A stretch of DNA of 64,000 bases from Nannocystis pusilla (GTDB lineage: Bacteria > Myxococcota_A > Polyangia > Nannocystales > Nannocystaceae). The position numbers were made by a program, and so were the translations under genes. This document shows positions 27,015-36,014 of the stretch, piece by piece. How positions within the stretch are numbered: position 1 is the stretch's first letter; every line of letters starts with the position of its first letter. The DNA is taken from positions 62,001 through 126,000 of the forward strand of contig NZ_JAIRAU010000057.1 in NCBI RefSeq assembly GCF_020073745.1, read 5' to 3'. The notes beneath the pieces were generated by a model. The model did no database searches, was not told where the DNA came from, and saw only the letters and a list, made by a program, of their open reading frames with translations.

Positions 27015-27878
27015 TCAGCGGATCGTGCGCGTGCGCGGTCGCGGCTGGCAACGCGGGCAATACGCCCCGCTGCGGCCTCCCGACACGAAGCCGACCAGGG
27101 TCGCGCGGCAGCGCGGGCAAGGTTCCTCGGCCCGGCCGTAGACCCGCAGGTCGTCCTGGTTGCGACCCACCTCGCCCTCGACGTTGCGGAAGTCCTTCAG
27201 CGTCGTCCCGCCGTTGTCGATCCCCTGCTGCAGCACAGTCACGATCGTCCCGGCCAGGCGGGCCCACGCGCTCGCGTGCAACCGGTGCGCCTCGACCAGA
27301 GGAAAGATCCCCGCCGCGAACAGCGCCTCGACCGCGTAGATATTGCCGAGCCCGGCGACTGCCTCCTGGTCGAGCAACGCGTCGCGGATCGGTCGGCGCG
27401 ACGCCCCGAGCCGCTCGGCCAGCAGCTCGCCGCCGAACCCCGGGTCGAGCGGCTCCGGCCCGAGCGTCCCGATCGGCTCGCTCGCCATCAACTCGTCCAG
27501 CGGCCCCGCCCGCAGCCCGCCGAAGCGCCGCGGGTCGACCAGCCTGACCTCGCGCGCGTCGGCCATGCGCAGCGCGAAGTGGGTGTGCACCACCTTCGGT
27601 TGCGCCGCCGTCGTCACCCCGCAGCGCCCGCTCATCCCGAGGTGAATCACCAGCCCGTTCGTCTCGCCGCCCGAGCCGGCGAACTCCCACACGATGTACT
27701 TGCCGCGCCGCCGGATGTCTTTTGGGACATTATCCTTCAGACAGCTCAAGTTCTCCGCGGCCCAGCTCTTGCCGACCCGCAGCTTGTACGCGCTGCGCCA
27801 CACCTCGACCACGGGCGCGCGCAGCTGCGCCGCCTGCAGGCCGCGGCGGACCGACTCGACCTCAGGCAGCTCCGGCAC
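27015..27878 (-). CDS. mutM: Formamidopyrimidine-DNA glycosylase
   Basis: This 287-residue bifunctional glycosylase/AP lyase removes 8-oxoguanine. The catalytic N-terminus MPELPEVESV has the essential Pro2 and Glu3; LGNIYAVEALFAAGI is the helix-two-turn-helix; the C-terminal zinc finger reads CPRC...YCPRC followed by the truncated end. Length is a little over the usual 270 residues. A palindrome-like stretch near 27715-27735 in the coding sequence gives the LSCLKDNVPKDIRRR loop. The start overlaps the rsmA 3' end by 17 bp, so rsmA and mutM are likely co-transcribed. Confidence 0.93.
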   Translation of the reverse strand: MPELPEVESVRRGLQAAQLRAPVVEVWRSAYKLRVGKSWAAENLSCLKDNVPKDIRRRGKYIVWEFAGSGGETNGLVIHLGMSGRCGVTTAAQPKVVHTHFALRMADAREVRLVDPRRFGGLRAGPLDELMASEPIGTLGPEPLDPGFGGELLAERLGASRRPIRDALLDQEAVAGLGNIYAVEALFAAGIFPLVEAHRLHASAWARLAGTIVTVLQQGIDNGGTTLKDFRNVEGEVGRNQDDLRVYGRAEEPCPRCRATLVGFVSGGRSGAYCPRCQPRPRTRTIR

Positions 27879-28713
27879 CGCTAGCCTCCCGCGCGCGCTG
27901 CAGCGCCGCGAATTGTTCCGGTCCGAGCTTCTCGGGCCGCACGCCCGGGTCGATGCCTGCCGCCGCGCACCACGCCTGCGCCTCCGCGCGGCTGCCGAGG
28001 GCCGCCAGCGAGTTGATCAGCACCTTGCGCCGCTGTTGAAACGCCGTGCGGACCAGATGCCGCAGCCCCGCCTCGTCGGCGACCGGCCCGCCGAGCGGCT
28101 CGGGTCGAGCATCGAGGCGGATCACCGCCGAATCGACGCGCGGCGCCGGCAGGAAGCAGCCGCGCGGCACGTTGCGGACGCGAGCGATCGTCCGCATGCG
28201 CGACAGCACCGCCGTCACGCCGCCGTAGTCGTCCTCGCCCGGGCGCGCGCACAGCCGGTCCGCGACCTCCTTCTGCACCATCACCACCCACGGCCCCGCG
28301 TGCGGCGCCTGCTCGAGCAGCGCGAACAGCAGCGGCCCCGTGAGCTGGTACGGCAGGTTGCCGACGATCGCCACCGGCTCGGCCTGCCCGGCGATCGCCG
28401 CCGCGTAGTCGAAGCGCACCGCGTCGGCCTCGTGCAGCACGAAGTTCGGCCGGTCTCCGAGTTCAGCCCGCAGCACCGCGCACAGATCGCGGTCGCGCTC
28501 GATCGCCCACACCTCGGCCCCCGTCGCCAGCAGCCGGTCCGTCAGCGTCCCGAGGCCTGCACCGATCTCGATGACCCTGCGACCCGGTCGTGCCTCGCTG
28601 GCGATCGCGATCGCCGCGTGCACCTCGGCCGCGATGAGAAAGTTCTGCCCCCAGCTGTGCCGCGCCTGCAGCCCGTAGCGGCGGAGCAGCGCGCCCGGCG
28701 AGTCGATCGTCAT
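27862..28713 (-). CDS. rsmA: 16S rRNA (adenine1518-N6/adenine1519-N6)-dimethyltransferase
   Basis: This protein of about 283 residues (KsgA/RsmA) dimethylates two adjacent adenines in helix 45 of 16S rRNA. GQNFLI near the N-terminus, VIEIGAGLGTLTDRLLATGA (motif I), NLPYQLTGPLLFALL (the NLPY catalytic motif) and the VDSAVI segment are all present. The ATG at 28713 (MTIDSPG) is preferred because it places GQNFL at the usual distance. An in-frame start 43 codons earlier would add an arginine/glycine-rich leader made of palindrome sequence. It overlaps mutM downstream. Confidence 0.92.
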   Translation of the reverse strand: MTIDSPGALLRRYGLQARHSWGQNFLIAAEVHAAIAIASEARPGRRVIEIGAGLGTLTDRLLATGAEVWAIERDRDLCAVLRAELGDRPNFVLHEADAVRFDYAAAIAGQAEPVAIVGNLPYQLTGPLLFALLEQAPHAGPWVVMVQKEVADRLCARPGEDDYGGVTAVLSRMRTIARVRNVPRGCFLPAPRVDSAVIRLDARPEPLGGPVADEAGLRHLVRTAFQQRRKVLINSLAALGSRAEAQAWCAAAGIDPGVRPEKLGPEQFAALQRAREASGAGAA

Positions 28714-28750
28714 CTCCGCACCTCGCCCGCCGCAGGGGCGCGCCGGCCGG

Positions 28751-28842
28751 CCTGTCCTCGCGGACATCCTCGACTCACCAGTCCCTTCGCACAGCTCACT
28801 TCGCGCCGCCTCGGCTCGACCTCGACCTGTCCCGTCGGACAT
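28751..28842. repeat. Two dispersed palindromes between tsaD and rsmA
   Basis: CCTGTCCTCGCGGACAT at 28751-28767 and ACCTGTCCCGTCGGACAT at 28825-28842 lie in the 184-bp gap between two co-directional genes. They have TCGC and CGTC-like loops. Confidence 0.75.
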
Positions 28843-28897
28843 CTCGCGCGCGCCCCTCGTCTCGCACCACGAATACGTCCCGGCTCGCCCGCCTGCC

Positions 28898-29956
28898 TCA
28901 TCCGCGCGCCCGTCCTTCGTCGAGCGCCAGGCTCGCGTAGACCTCGACCGGCGGCTCGCGCCGCGCCCCCGCCGCCCAGCGGAGCGCTGCCGCCCCGCCG
29001 ATCATCGCCGCATTGTCGCCGCAGTAGCGCAGCGGCGGCGCCCGCAGCGTGAACCCGTCCTTCGCCGCCGCCGCCGCCAGCGCCTCACGCAGCCCGCGGT
29101 TCGCCGACACTCCGCCGACGATCGTCACCAGCGAAGCGCCCACGCGTCGCCGGGCCACCCGCAGCTTCGCCACCAGCACCGACACCACGGCCGCCTGGAA
29201 CGACGCGCACACGTCGGCGAGCGCCTGCCGCGACGACGGTTGCCCGTGCTGGTCGATGTACACCGCCACCGCCGTCTTGAGGCCCGAGAACGAGAACTCG
29301 AGGTTCTCGCGCGACCCCAGCATCGCCCGCGGGAACGGCACCGCCTCCGGGTCGCCCTCCGCCGCCAGGCCATCGATCACCGGCCCGCCCGGGTAGCCGA
29401 GCCCGAGCAGCTTCGCCGCCTTGTCGAACGCCTCGCCGGCCGCGTCGTCGCGGGTGCTCCCGAGCACCTCGTAGCGGCCGAGCCCTTGTACGTGCACGAG
29501 CTCGCTGTGCCCGCCCGACACCGACAGCGCCAGGTGCGGCACGAACTCGCCGGCGGGCGTGTCTGCGTCGCCGAGGAACGGCGACACCAGGTGCCCTTCC
29601 ATGTGGTGCACCCCGACCAGCGGCAGACCTGTCGCAAGGGACAGGCCGCGCGCCAGCTGCACCCCGACCAGCAGCGCTCCCACCAGCCCCGGCCCTTCGG
29701 TCACGCCGATCGCGTCGAACTCGTCCAGCCCCGCGCCTGCGCGGGCCAGCGCCTCGCGGACCACCGGCACCACCGCCGTCAGGTGGTGGCGACTCGCCAG
29801 CTCCGGCACCACCCCGCCGAACTGCGCGTGCAGCTCGACCTGCGAGGCCACCACGCTCGCGCGCACGAACAGCCCCTCGACCACGGCGCAGGCCGTCTCG
29901 TCACACGACGATTCGAGCGCGAGGATGCGAGGAGCTGCCATCGAGCACGGGGTCAC
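28898..29956 (-). CDS. tsaD: tRNA N6-adenosine threonylcarbamoyltransferase TsaD
   Basis: This protein of about 350 residues transfers the threonylcarbamoyl group to A37 of ANN-decoding tRNAs, with TsaB and Tsa[17 protein letters not shown] (N-terminal ATPase fold), the metal-binding HHMEGH motif, [10 protein letters not shown] and a later [10 protein letters not shown] are diagnostic of the Kae1/TsaD family. GTG 29956 overlaps the upstream stop (GTGA); ATG 29941 is equally plausible and gives the more usual short N-terminus. One palindrome (29628-29645) sits in frame just after the HHMEGH coding region. Confidence 0.93.
   Translation of the reverse strand: MTPCSMAAPRILALESSCDETACAVVEGLFVRASVVASQVELHAQFGGVVPELASRHHLTAVVPVVREALARAGAGLDEFDAIGVTEGPGLVGALLVGVQLARGLSLATGLPLVGVHHMEGHLVSPFLGDADTPAGEFVPHLALSVSGGHSELVHVQGLGRYEVLGSTRDDAAGEAFDKAAKLLGLGYPGGPVIDGLAAEGDPEAVPFPRAMLGSRENLEFSFSGLKTAVAVYIDQHGQPSSRQALADVCASFQAAVVSVLVAKLRVARRRVGASLVTIVGGVSANRGLREALAAAAAKDGFTLRAPPLRYCGDNAAMIGGAAALRWAAGARREPPVEVYASLALDEGRARG
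29628..29645. repeat. Dispersed palindrome CCTGTCGCAAGGGACAGG inside tsaD
   Basis: This is a variant copy of the TGTCC..GGACA family within a highly conserved gene, with a slightly altered left arm. Confidence 0.65.
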
Positions 29957-32214
29957 GGCGCGGGGAGCTTGCGCTGGAGCGAGCGCAACTGCGCGCGGAC
30001 CGTGGTGGCGTAGCGCGCCTTCGGGTCGAGTTCAAGGTAGCGCTCGTACGCGGCGACCGCGGTCGCGACCTCGCCGAGCTCCTGCGCCACCACCCCGAGG
30101 GCCAGCTGCGCGTCGGCCAGCGACGGATCGGCCTCGGCCGCGGCCCGGGCCGCCGGCAGGGCCTCCGCGAACTTGCCCTGATCGAGGCGCGCGTTGGCCA
30201 GCAGCGCCTGCGCCTTGGCGAACCGCGGCGCCTCTGTCACCAGCTCGACCAGCGTCGCCTCGGCCTCCTTCGCCTTGCCGTTCTTGTAGTGCTTCTCGGC
30301 CAGCTCGAGCTTCTGCTGCTGCTCCGGCGTGATCGTCGTCTCGCCGACCGGCGGCGACGTCTCCGGCGGCGGCGTCGGCGCGACCGGCTCCGTCTTCACC
30401 GGCTCCTGCCTCGGCGGCTCGGCCTTCGCCACTTTGAGCGGGCCCTTCGCCACCTCCGGCGCCCCCTCGGCCTTCGGCGGCTCCACCGCGGCGACCGCCG
30501 CACTCGGCTTCGCGGCTGGCGTCGCCCCCGCGATCGACCTGTCCCTCGGGACATCCGCCGCACTCGGCCCGCGCCACAGCAGCGCCACCACCGCGGCCGT
30601 GCCGACCGCCAGCAGCCCCCACGGCCACAGCGCGCGCGGCCGCGGCCTCTCCTCGCTCGCGATCGCAAAGTCCGCCGCCGACAATTGCGAAGGCGACGGC
30701 GCCGGCGCCGGTCGCACCCCCGAGTGCAGCGCCAGCGTCTGCGCCACCAGATCGCTGAGGCGCCCCATGTCCGCGTCGCTGTCCGACAGCAACGAGCCCC
30801 CGCTGTGCGACGGCTCGAAGCTGTTGTTCACCACCGGCATCGCCCCGCTCTGCTCGCGCTTGCGGACGATCACCGACGACGACGGCCGCGCCCGCGGCAT
30901 CGGCACGTCGCGCGGCATCACCAGCTCGCCCACGGCCTCCGCGCTCGGCGCACCCATCGGCGACGCGATCGTGAACGGGCCCAGGCGATCGGTCACGCGG
31001 TCGGGATGAGGCCCCGGCCCGTGCTCCTCGACCGCGTCGTGCGGGCCGTGCGCCTCGTCGGGAATCCCTCCGACCAGCACGTCTTCGTGTTCGGCGCCGG
31101 AGGCCCCCGGGAACGGCTGCGGGTACGTCGGCAGCGGCGGCAGGTCGCTCGCCATCTTGGGCGGGGTCGCCAGCGACGGGGGGACCTGGATCGCCATCGA
31201 CGTGGCCCTGTGCAGGTCCCACAGCTCCAGATTCCCCTCGACCGGGGTCTCCTGCGACCGCTCCAGCGGCGACTCGAGCGGCTCGAGCAGCAGCCCCTTG
31301 AAATACAGCTCGCTGACGAGCTCGAGCGCCTCCAGGTCGTCGAGGCCCGAGTCGTCGACCGCCTGGATGATCGTGCGGCGCTGGTGGAAGCGACGGAGGA
31401 TCGCCACCTGCTTCGGCGTCATCTCCTCCTCCGACTTCATCGCCATCGTCGTGTCGACGATCAGCACGTGGTCGAGCGGCGGCAGCCCCTCGAGCAGGCG
31501 GCCCCACTCGTCGACGCGCCGCATCCCCTCCATCAGCAGGCTCTGCGTCGACTCCTCGATCGTCGGCACCCGGCTGATCGGCTTGAACTCGACCTCGAAG
31601 CGACCGTCGCTGAGTCCCAGCAGCCGGAACACCGCCGCCTCGGCCTGCAGGCGCCCCATCTGCGCGTCGATGAGTCGCCCGTCGCGGAACCACACCGTCG
31701 CCGGCCCGAGGTCCGTCTCGAACTCGATCGTCCCGCTCTTGCGCGAGATCTCGATCGTCTGCATCAAGTCGACGATCGCCATGTCGGCGAGCTGTCCGCT
31801 GAACTTGGTGCGCGCGTCCTTCTTGCCGATCCGCTCCTGCTGCTTTCGTTGCAGCAGCATCTTCACGCGGACCATGATCTCTTTCACGTAGATCGGCCGC
31901 GTCAGGTAGTCGTCGACGCCGAGCTCGAGCCCGTGCACCTTGTCTTCCAGCTCGGTCGCGCTGGTGAGGAAGATGAACGGGATCTGGCCCCACTTCGCGT
32001 GGCTCTTGACGATCCGGCAGAACTCGAAGCCGCTGCCGTCGGGTAGCCGCGTATCCGACACGATGAGCTCCGGGTCGGTCAGATCGAGGAATTGCAGCGC
32101 CTGCTGCATGTTCTCGGCGGCCGTGATGCTGTAGCCCGCCTTGCGGAGGCTGACCTCGAGCACCCGCCGCGTGCGCGCGTCCGCGTCGACGATCAGCAGG
32201 TTCTGCCGGGCCAT
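29953..32214 (-). CDS. Receiver-PATAN (DUF4388)-TPR signalling protein with internal membrane segment
   Basis: This 753-residue protein begins with a response-regulator receiver domain: LLIVDAD, acceptor VSD (Asp54), FLTSA and DDYLTRPIY. The lysine usual in the TKP position is arginine (TRP), which may change its phosphorylation response. Next comes a DUF4388/PATAN-like domain ([24 protein letters not shown] and [11 protein letters not shown], residues 140-240), then a proline-rich linker, one membrane helix ([18 protein letters not shown]) and C-terminal TPR repeats ([20 protein letters not shown] and onward). This combination is typical of myxobacteria and absent from model enterobacteria. 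A palindrome at 30539-30554 encodes the DVPRDRS segment after the membrane helix. The start is ATG 32214. Confidence 0.82.
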   Translation of the reverse strand: MARQNLLIVDADARTRRVLEVSLRKAGYSITAAENMQQALQFLDLTDPELIVSDTRLPDGSGFEFCRIVKSHAKWGQIPFIFLTSATELEDKVHGLELGVDDYLTRPIYVKEIMVRVKMLLQRKQQERIGKKDARTKFSGQLADMAIVDLMQTIEISRKSGTIEFETDLGPATVWFRDGRLIDAQMGRLQAEAAVFRLLGLSDGRFEVEFKPISRVPTIEESTQSLLMEGMRRVDEWGRLLEGLPPLDHVLIVDTTMAMKSEEEMTPKQVAILRRFHQRRTIIQAVDDSGLDDLEALELVSELYFKGLLLEPLESPLERSQETPVEGNLELWDLHRATSMAIQVPPSLATPPKMASDLPPLPTYPQPFPGASGAEHEDVLVGGIPDEAHGPHDAVEEHGPGPHPDRVTDRLGPFTIASPMGAPSAEAVGELVMPRDVPMPRARPSSSVIVRKREQSGAMPVVNNSFEPSHSGGSLLSDSDADMGRLSDLVAQTLALHSGVRPAPAPSPSQLSAADFAIASEERPRPRALWPWGLLAVGTAAVVALLWRGPSAADVPRDRSIAGATPAAKPSAAVAAVEPPKAEGAPEVAKGPLKVAKAEPPRQEPVKTEPVAPTPPPETSPPVGETTITPEQQQKLELAEKHYKNGKAKEAEATLVELVTEAPRFAKAQALLANARLDQGKFAEALPAARAAAEADPSLADAQLALGVVAQELGEVATAVAAYERYLELDPKARYATTVRAQLRSLQRKLPAP
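30539..30554. repeat. Dispersed palindrome CTGTCCCTCGGGACAT inside the receiver-PATAN gene
   Basis: This copy has six-base arms and a CTCG loop. It lies in frame just after the membrane segment coding region. Confidence 0.8.
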
Positions 32215-32430
32215 GTGCCTTCACCTGCGCGAGAGCCCCCGGCTCCCCGCCTCGACGACGGATCCGCTTCTCCCGACTTCCCCACGACGGCCCCAAACGA
32301 TAGCAACCCGGCGAACCGGGCGGCAAGCGGCCGCGCCGCGCGCTGCCGGAGCAACATGTCCCAAAGGCCATGGACGTTAGTGCGCCCACGTCGTTCCCGC
32401 GCGCCGCGTTTCTCTGCTAGCTTGTCCGCG

Positions 32431-33645
32431 GTGGTCGGGGTGCCGTCACATGTCGCAGAGGACACGTCGCCACGAGACCCCCGATCCACGCGCGCGAAGC
32501 CCCCGCCCGCCGCTCTCCCGCCGCCGCCGGAGCCGCTGAGCGTTCGCCTGCGTCGCGTCCCCGTCACCGCCGGCTTGCTCGGCGTGTGCATCGTTCTCTA
32601 CGCGATCACCTTCGTCGTCACCCTCGCCCACGCCCCCGACCCGCTGGACACCGCTCTCCGCAGCGTTTGGAGCCTCAGCCTCGAGGAGAGCACCGATGTC
32701 TTCCGCCGGCTCGGCGCCCTCGAGCTCTCGCGGATCTGGCTCGACGGCGAGTGGTGGCGCGTCGTGACCACCGGCCTGCTGCACGGCAGCTTGCTCCATT
32801 TGGTGCTCAACAGCATCGCCCTGCTCTCGGTCGGCGAGTGGGTCGAGCAGGCGTGGGGTCATCTTCGGGCGCTCGCGCTGTTCACGCTGGCCAGCATCGG
32901 AGGCGCGCTCGCCTCGCTGGCCTGGTGCGAGTCGCCGATCGTGCTCGGCGCGTCCGGCGGGATCCTCGGCCAGGCCGGCGCGCTCTGGCTCGCGCGGCGC
33001 TGGGGTACCGCAAAAATTCAGGAGATCCTCGAGCCGATCTCCCCGACCAGCCTCGGGATCCTCATCGTCATCTGCCTCGCCCTCGGCCTGGCGATTCCTG
33101 GCATCGCGCAGGCCGGTCATCTCGGCGGCCTCGCGGCCGGCCTGCTGCTCGGTGCCGCGTGGGTCGCTCGCACGCGTCCGCTGAGGCTCGCCCTCTCGCT
33201 CGCCCTCGCCCTCTTCCTCGGCGGCCTCGCATGGCTCGGCGCGCAACCGACCCATCGCACCAACTACTACGCCATCCTCGGCTTCCGCATGCTCGCGGAC
33301 GACCACCCCGCCGACGCCCTCATCCTCTTTAATAGGGGACTCGAGCGCGATCCCGAGAACACCAGCTTCCGCAACGCCGTCGCTTATCAGCTCGCCCTCG
33401 ACGGGGTGGAGCTGGAGCGGGCCGAGGCCCTCTCGCTCGGCGCACTCCAGTCCGACAGCCTCAACGCCAGCTACCTCGACACGCTCGGATGGATCTGGTG
33501 CCGCCGCGGCCTCGTCGACTCCGGAACCCGGGTGCTCCACGCCGCCGGATGGCTGGCCCGGGAGGCGTTCCCTGAGCTGGTCGAGCACCTGGAGGGTTGC
33601 GCCACAGCCGCGGCCGATGTTCCACGTGGAACACTCGACCCCTGA
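32431..33645 (+). CDS. Rhomboid family intramembrane serine protease with C-terminal TPR-like region
   Basis: This protein of about 404 residues has six or seven membrane helices. The rhomboid hallmarks are GEWWRVVTTGLLHGSLLHLVLN (HxxxxHxxxN region), the catalytic GASGGILG (serine) and AGHLGGLAAG (catalytic histidine), fitting an active protease. After the last helix come about 120 residues with TPR-like character (GFRMLADDHPADALILFNRGLERDPENTSF). The start is GTG 32431 (GTG 32440 is possible), after a TAGCTTGTCCGCG leader. The last codons, VPRGTLDP, are read from a perfect parS site at 33618-33633. The gene borders the parS array. Confidence 0.82.
   Translation: MVGVPSHVAEDTSPRDPRSTRAKPPPAALPPPPEPLSVRLRRVPVTAGLLGVCIVLYAITFVVTLAHAPDPLDTALRSVWSLSLEESTDVFRRLGALELSRIWLDGEWWRVVTTGLLHGSLLHLVLNSIALLSVGEWVEQAWGHLRALALFTLASIGGALASLAWCESPIVLGASGGILGQAGALWLARRWGTAKIQEILEPISPTSLGILIVICLALGLAIPGIAQAGHLGGLAAGLLLGAAWVARTRPLRLALSLALALFLGGLAWLGAQPTHRTNYYAILGFRMLADDHPADALILFNRGLERDPENTSFRNAVAYQLALDGVELERAEALSLGALQSDSLNASYLDTLGWIWCRRGLVDSGTRVLHAAGWLAREAFPELVEHLEGCATAAADVPRGTLDP
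33618..33633. promoter_or_regulatory. parS: parS site 1, perfect TGTTCCACGTGGAACA
   Basis: This is a full 16-bp palindrome at the end of the rhomboid coding region. Confidence 0.9.
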
Positions 33646-33889
33646 GCCTGGCAACCGGGACTCCGGCGCGGCCCAGACCATCGAGGCACCCTCCGGGGGG
33701 GTACCTCAACCTCGGCCAGCTAGCTGGTCTGGGCAGACCGGTGATCGTTGGACGAGCGCGCCGTGTACATCGCGGCACCGCTGCCATCCGGGCCCCCGCT
33801 CCCCTCCGGTGCCGCGCCTCTCCTGAGAGTGCCACCATAGCTCAGGCCGCGGCCTGCCGGGTCCGCCGCGCGGGTCACGGAGGGTCAAC

Positions 33890-33903
33890 GTTCCACGTGG
33901 AAC
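33890..33903. promoter_or_regulatory. parS: parS site 2, perfect GTTCCACGTGGAAC
   Basis: This is a perfect 14-bp palindrome followed by ACTTGGC. Confidence 0.9.
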
Positions 33904-34025
33904 ACTTGGCTGGCCCTCCGCCTGGCTCCTCCGCTCGCGCGGCTGCCCTCGGGGCCCCGCTGCCGCTCCTGGGACACGCATCCTCCAGGCCCCCGGTCCG
34001 TCGCCCGAGCCACCGAGAGCCGAGC

Positions 34026-34039
34026 GTTCCACGTGGAGC
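34026..34039. promoter_or_regulatory. parS: parS site 3, GTTCCACGTGGAGC
   Basis: One mismatch lies in the right arm; the flanks are conserved (GAGC before, ACTTGGCAGCT after). Confidence 0.75.
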
Positions 34040-34117
34040 ACTTGGCAGCTTCCTCCCGGTTGCGGCCGGTGGTGGCTGCCCTCCCGAATCCGCCGCGCGA
34101 GTTCAGGGAAGCCGAGC

Positions 34118-34131
34118 GTTCCACGTGGAAC
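34118..34131. promoter_or_regulatory. parS: parS site 4, perfect GTTCCACGTGGAAC
   Basis: This is a perfect 14-bp palindrome with AAGCCGAGC before and ACTTGGC after. Confidence 0.9.
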
Positions 34132-34235
34132 ACTTGGCCGCGACCTCCGTCCCGCCGCGGCGGCCCCTCCCGAGACGCAATCGCTGCAGAGGGTGCTGCC
34201 CCGGGTCCGGCGCGCAAGTTCGCGGGAGGTTGAGA

Positions 34236-34249
34236 GTCCCACGTAGAAC
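34236..34249. promoter_or_regulatory. parS: Degenerate parS site 5, GTCCCACGTAGAAC
   Basis: Two mismatches break the symmetry; the position and flanks match the array. Confidence 0.5.
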
Positions 34250-34471
34250 AGTTGGCAGCTATCTCCGGCCTCGCTATCTCGGCCCGCAGCGCCGGCCCCT
34301 CCAAGGGCCCTCGCTACCCCGCCCGGGCCCCACCTGCCCCTCCTCGACCCCGCTGCCCCTCCTGAGCCCGCCGCAATCCCTCCAAGGGCCCCCGCTGCCC
34401 GCCCGGGACCTACCTGCCCCTCCCGGGCCGCGCTGTCCTCCCGCCGCGCGAAGTTCACGGGAAAGCCGAGC

Positions 34472-34485
34472 GTTTCACGTGGAAC
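34472..34485. promoter_or_regulatory. parS: parS site 6, GTTTCACGTGGAAC
   Basis: One change from the local consensus makes the left arm like the Bacillus form (GTTTCACGTG). Confidence 0.8.
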
Positions 34486-34626
34486 GCTCCGCAGCTACTC
34501 CGACCGGGCGTTCGGGCCCAGTGGCGGCGGCTCCTCTCGTGCGTCGTCGCCACTCCTGGGCCTGCCGCTATCCCTCCAGCGTCCGGCTGCCCTCCCGGTC
34601 CGACGGGATCTCACGAAAATCTGAGC

Positions 34627-34640
34627 GTTCCACGTGGAAC
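34627..34640. promoter_or_regulatory. parS: parS site 7, perfect GTTCCACGTGGAAC
   Basis: This is a perfect 14-bp palindrome followed by ACTTGCCGGCT. Confidence 0.9.
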
Positions 34641-34764
34641 ACTTGCCGGCTACCCCGGCCCGGCGGCGGCTGCCCCCTTCGGGCCCCGCCCATCCTGAGC
34701 CTGCCGCAATCTCTCAAGTCCCGCTGCTCCCTACTCCGCCCCACGAGTTCACGGGAAGCCGAGC

Positions 34765-34778
34765 GTTCCAGGTGGAAC
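34765..34778. promoter_or_regulatory. parS: Degenerate parS site 8, GTTCCAGGTGGAAC
   Basis: The central CACGTG is changed to CAGGTG, which may weaken ParB binding; the flanks are well conserved. Confidence 0.55.
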
Positions 34779-34851
34779 ACTTGGCGGCTACCTCCGGCCT
34801 CGCCGTTCCGGCCCGCAGCTCCCCCGTCAGCCAAGGAGCTCGCCGCTTGGT

Positions 34852-34865
34852 GTTCCACGTGGCCC
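34852..34865. promoter_or_regulatory. parS: parS half-site 9, GTTCCACGTGGCCC
   Basis: The left arm and core are intact; the right arm has diverged. Confidence 0.5.
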
Positions 34866-35322
34866 ACCAAGCATCTCCCGAGATCGCCACCTCAGCAGCC
34901 GCATCCGCCCGCGCGTGCTGAGCCAAGCCAGCCGGACCGCCGCCTCTCGCCTCAAGCGGCGGCCCTCACCCCGCCTCACGGTCGCACCCAGACCAACCGA
35001 AGTCAGCCCTTCAAAATCTCAAGCAACAAGTCCCCTCTCGCCCGACCCTCCGGGGCCCAGCCGTGCGGTCTCTCCTCTATCAGCCTGGTCAACTGCTCCG
35101 ACACGCAAGCCTCCGGCGGACGAGGCTAGGCGCTCGACTCACCGCGAGCTATCGGCGACGAGCTCATGGACATACGTGGAACTCCCCTGTTGCGCCGACA
35201 GTGGCGTTGGGGGCCTGCCCGCCTGGCTGCCGAGCTCGCAGTGGATAGAGAGCGAGGGGCCACCTGCGCCCCTGCCCCACGGGCGATCGAAGCCCTCGAG
35301 TCTCGCCGCCCCACGCCGGACC

Positions 35323-35336
35323 GTTCCACGTGGAAC
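35323..35336. promoter_or_regulatory. parS: parS site 10, perfect GTTCCACGTGGAAC
   Basis: This perfect palindrome ends two bases before the stop codon of rsmG (minus strand). A further weak half-site (ACGTGGAAC) is near 35174-35182. Confidence 0.9.
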
Positions 35337-35338
35337 AC

Positions 35339-35977
35339 TCAGCCTCGCACCCCGCGAATGGACCACCGCTCGCCATCCACTCGCGCCACTTCGCCCTCGA
35401 ACTGCTCCGTCTCCGCCCGCACGTGCGCGACGACGATCCCGCCCTTCCGGACCCATTGCCTACCCACCTCGACCCAGGCGTCCGGCGCGAACACGGCCCG
35501 CGCGCTCGACCAGTCGAAGCCCCCCGCCACGAGCGTCTCGCCGGTGCGGATCGGCCGCCACGACTTCCCTTCGATGTGCCCGCGGATCACCCGACAGTCG
35601 CGACGCCCGACCTGATTCAGCGCCAGGTCGAGGAACGACGCCCGCCGCTCTCGCGGCTCCACCAGGGTCACCTGCACCTCGAGACAGGCCGCGACCACCA
35701 GCCCCGGGAAGCCCGCCCCCGAACCCACGTCGAGCCAGATCTGTCCCGCGCGCCAGCCGATACGATGCGCCAGGCCGACGACTTGCAAGCCCTCGAGGAC
35801 ATGTTCGAGGAGCCCTGTCTCATCGGTCGCCCCGCTCAGGTTGAACGCGCGACCGAACCGGCTCCACAGCTCGAGCAGCTGCCGCAACCGGTCCACGGAC
35901 CGCGGCTCCAGCTCGAACCCGAAGCGCGTCGCGGCCGCCGCGAGGCGCTGTTCAACATCAGCGTTGCTCCCCTGCAC
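35339..35977 (-). CDS. rsmG: 16S rRNA (guanine527-N7)-methyltransferase RsmG
   Basis: This protein of about 212 residues (GidB) makes m7G527 in 16S rRNA. LWSRFGRAFNLSG corresponds to the N-terminal 'W...yNLT' segment, WLDVGSGAGFPGLVVA is the SAM-binding motif, and VEPRERRASFLDLA follows. The start is uncertain: GTG 35977 gives the usual length and N-terminus; ATG 36016 or TTG 36031 would add 13-18 residues and overlap the divergent bioF-like start. In many bacteria rsmG lies next to parA-parB. Here the neighbouring parS array is present but parAB is not. Confidence 0.9.
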   Translation of the reverse strand: MQGSNADVEQRLAAAATRFGFELEPRSVDRLRQLLELWSRFGRAFNLSGATDETGLLEHVLEGLQVVGLAHRIGWRAGQIWLDVGSGAGFPGLVVAACLEVQVTLVEPRERRASFLDLALNQVGRRDCRVIRGHIEGKSWRPIRTGETLVAGGFDWSSARAVFAPDAWVEVGRQWVRKGGIVVAHVRAETEQFEGEVARVDGERWSIRGVRG

Positions 35978-36014
35978 GCTCGCGGAGTAAGAAGAGCCCT
36001 CGATTCTGTCAAGC

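Larger units (their letters stand above)
33618..35336. repeat. parS: parS array: about ten ParB-binding sites in a 1.7-kb gene-free region
   Basis: Five perfect copies of GTTCCACGTGGAAC and about five one- or two-mismatch or half copies are spaced roughly 90-480 bp apart between the rhomboid gene and rsmG. They sit in degenerate repeats: most are preceded by TTCACGGGAAGCCGAGC and followed by ACTTGGC(A/C)GCT. The core agrees with the canonical parS pattern TGTTnCACGTGnAACA known for chromosomal ParB. The two long stretches that stay open here on either strand have repetitive, parS-derived peptide content, so I treat the region as non-coding. No parA or parB is in the window. Confidence 0.88.

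Noticed and set aside
33597-35129. A 510-codon plus-strand frame through the parS array, and similar minus frames
   Set aside because: The peptides recur (FHVEH, STWNT types) because they are translations of parS and its flanks; no domain, no good start, composition unlike neighbours.
33618-35336. CRISPR-like array
   Set aside because: Repeats are a 14-16-bp palindrome with irregular spacing and conserved flanks instead of unique spacers; no cas genes. It fits parS.
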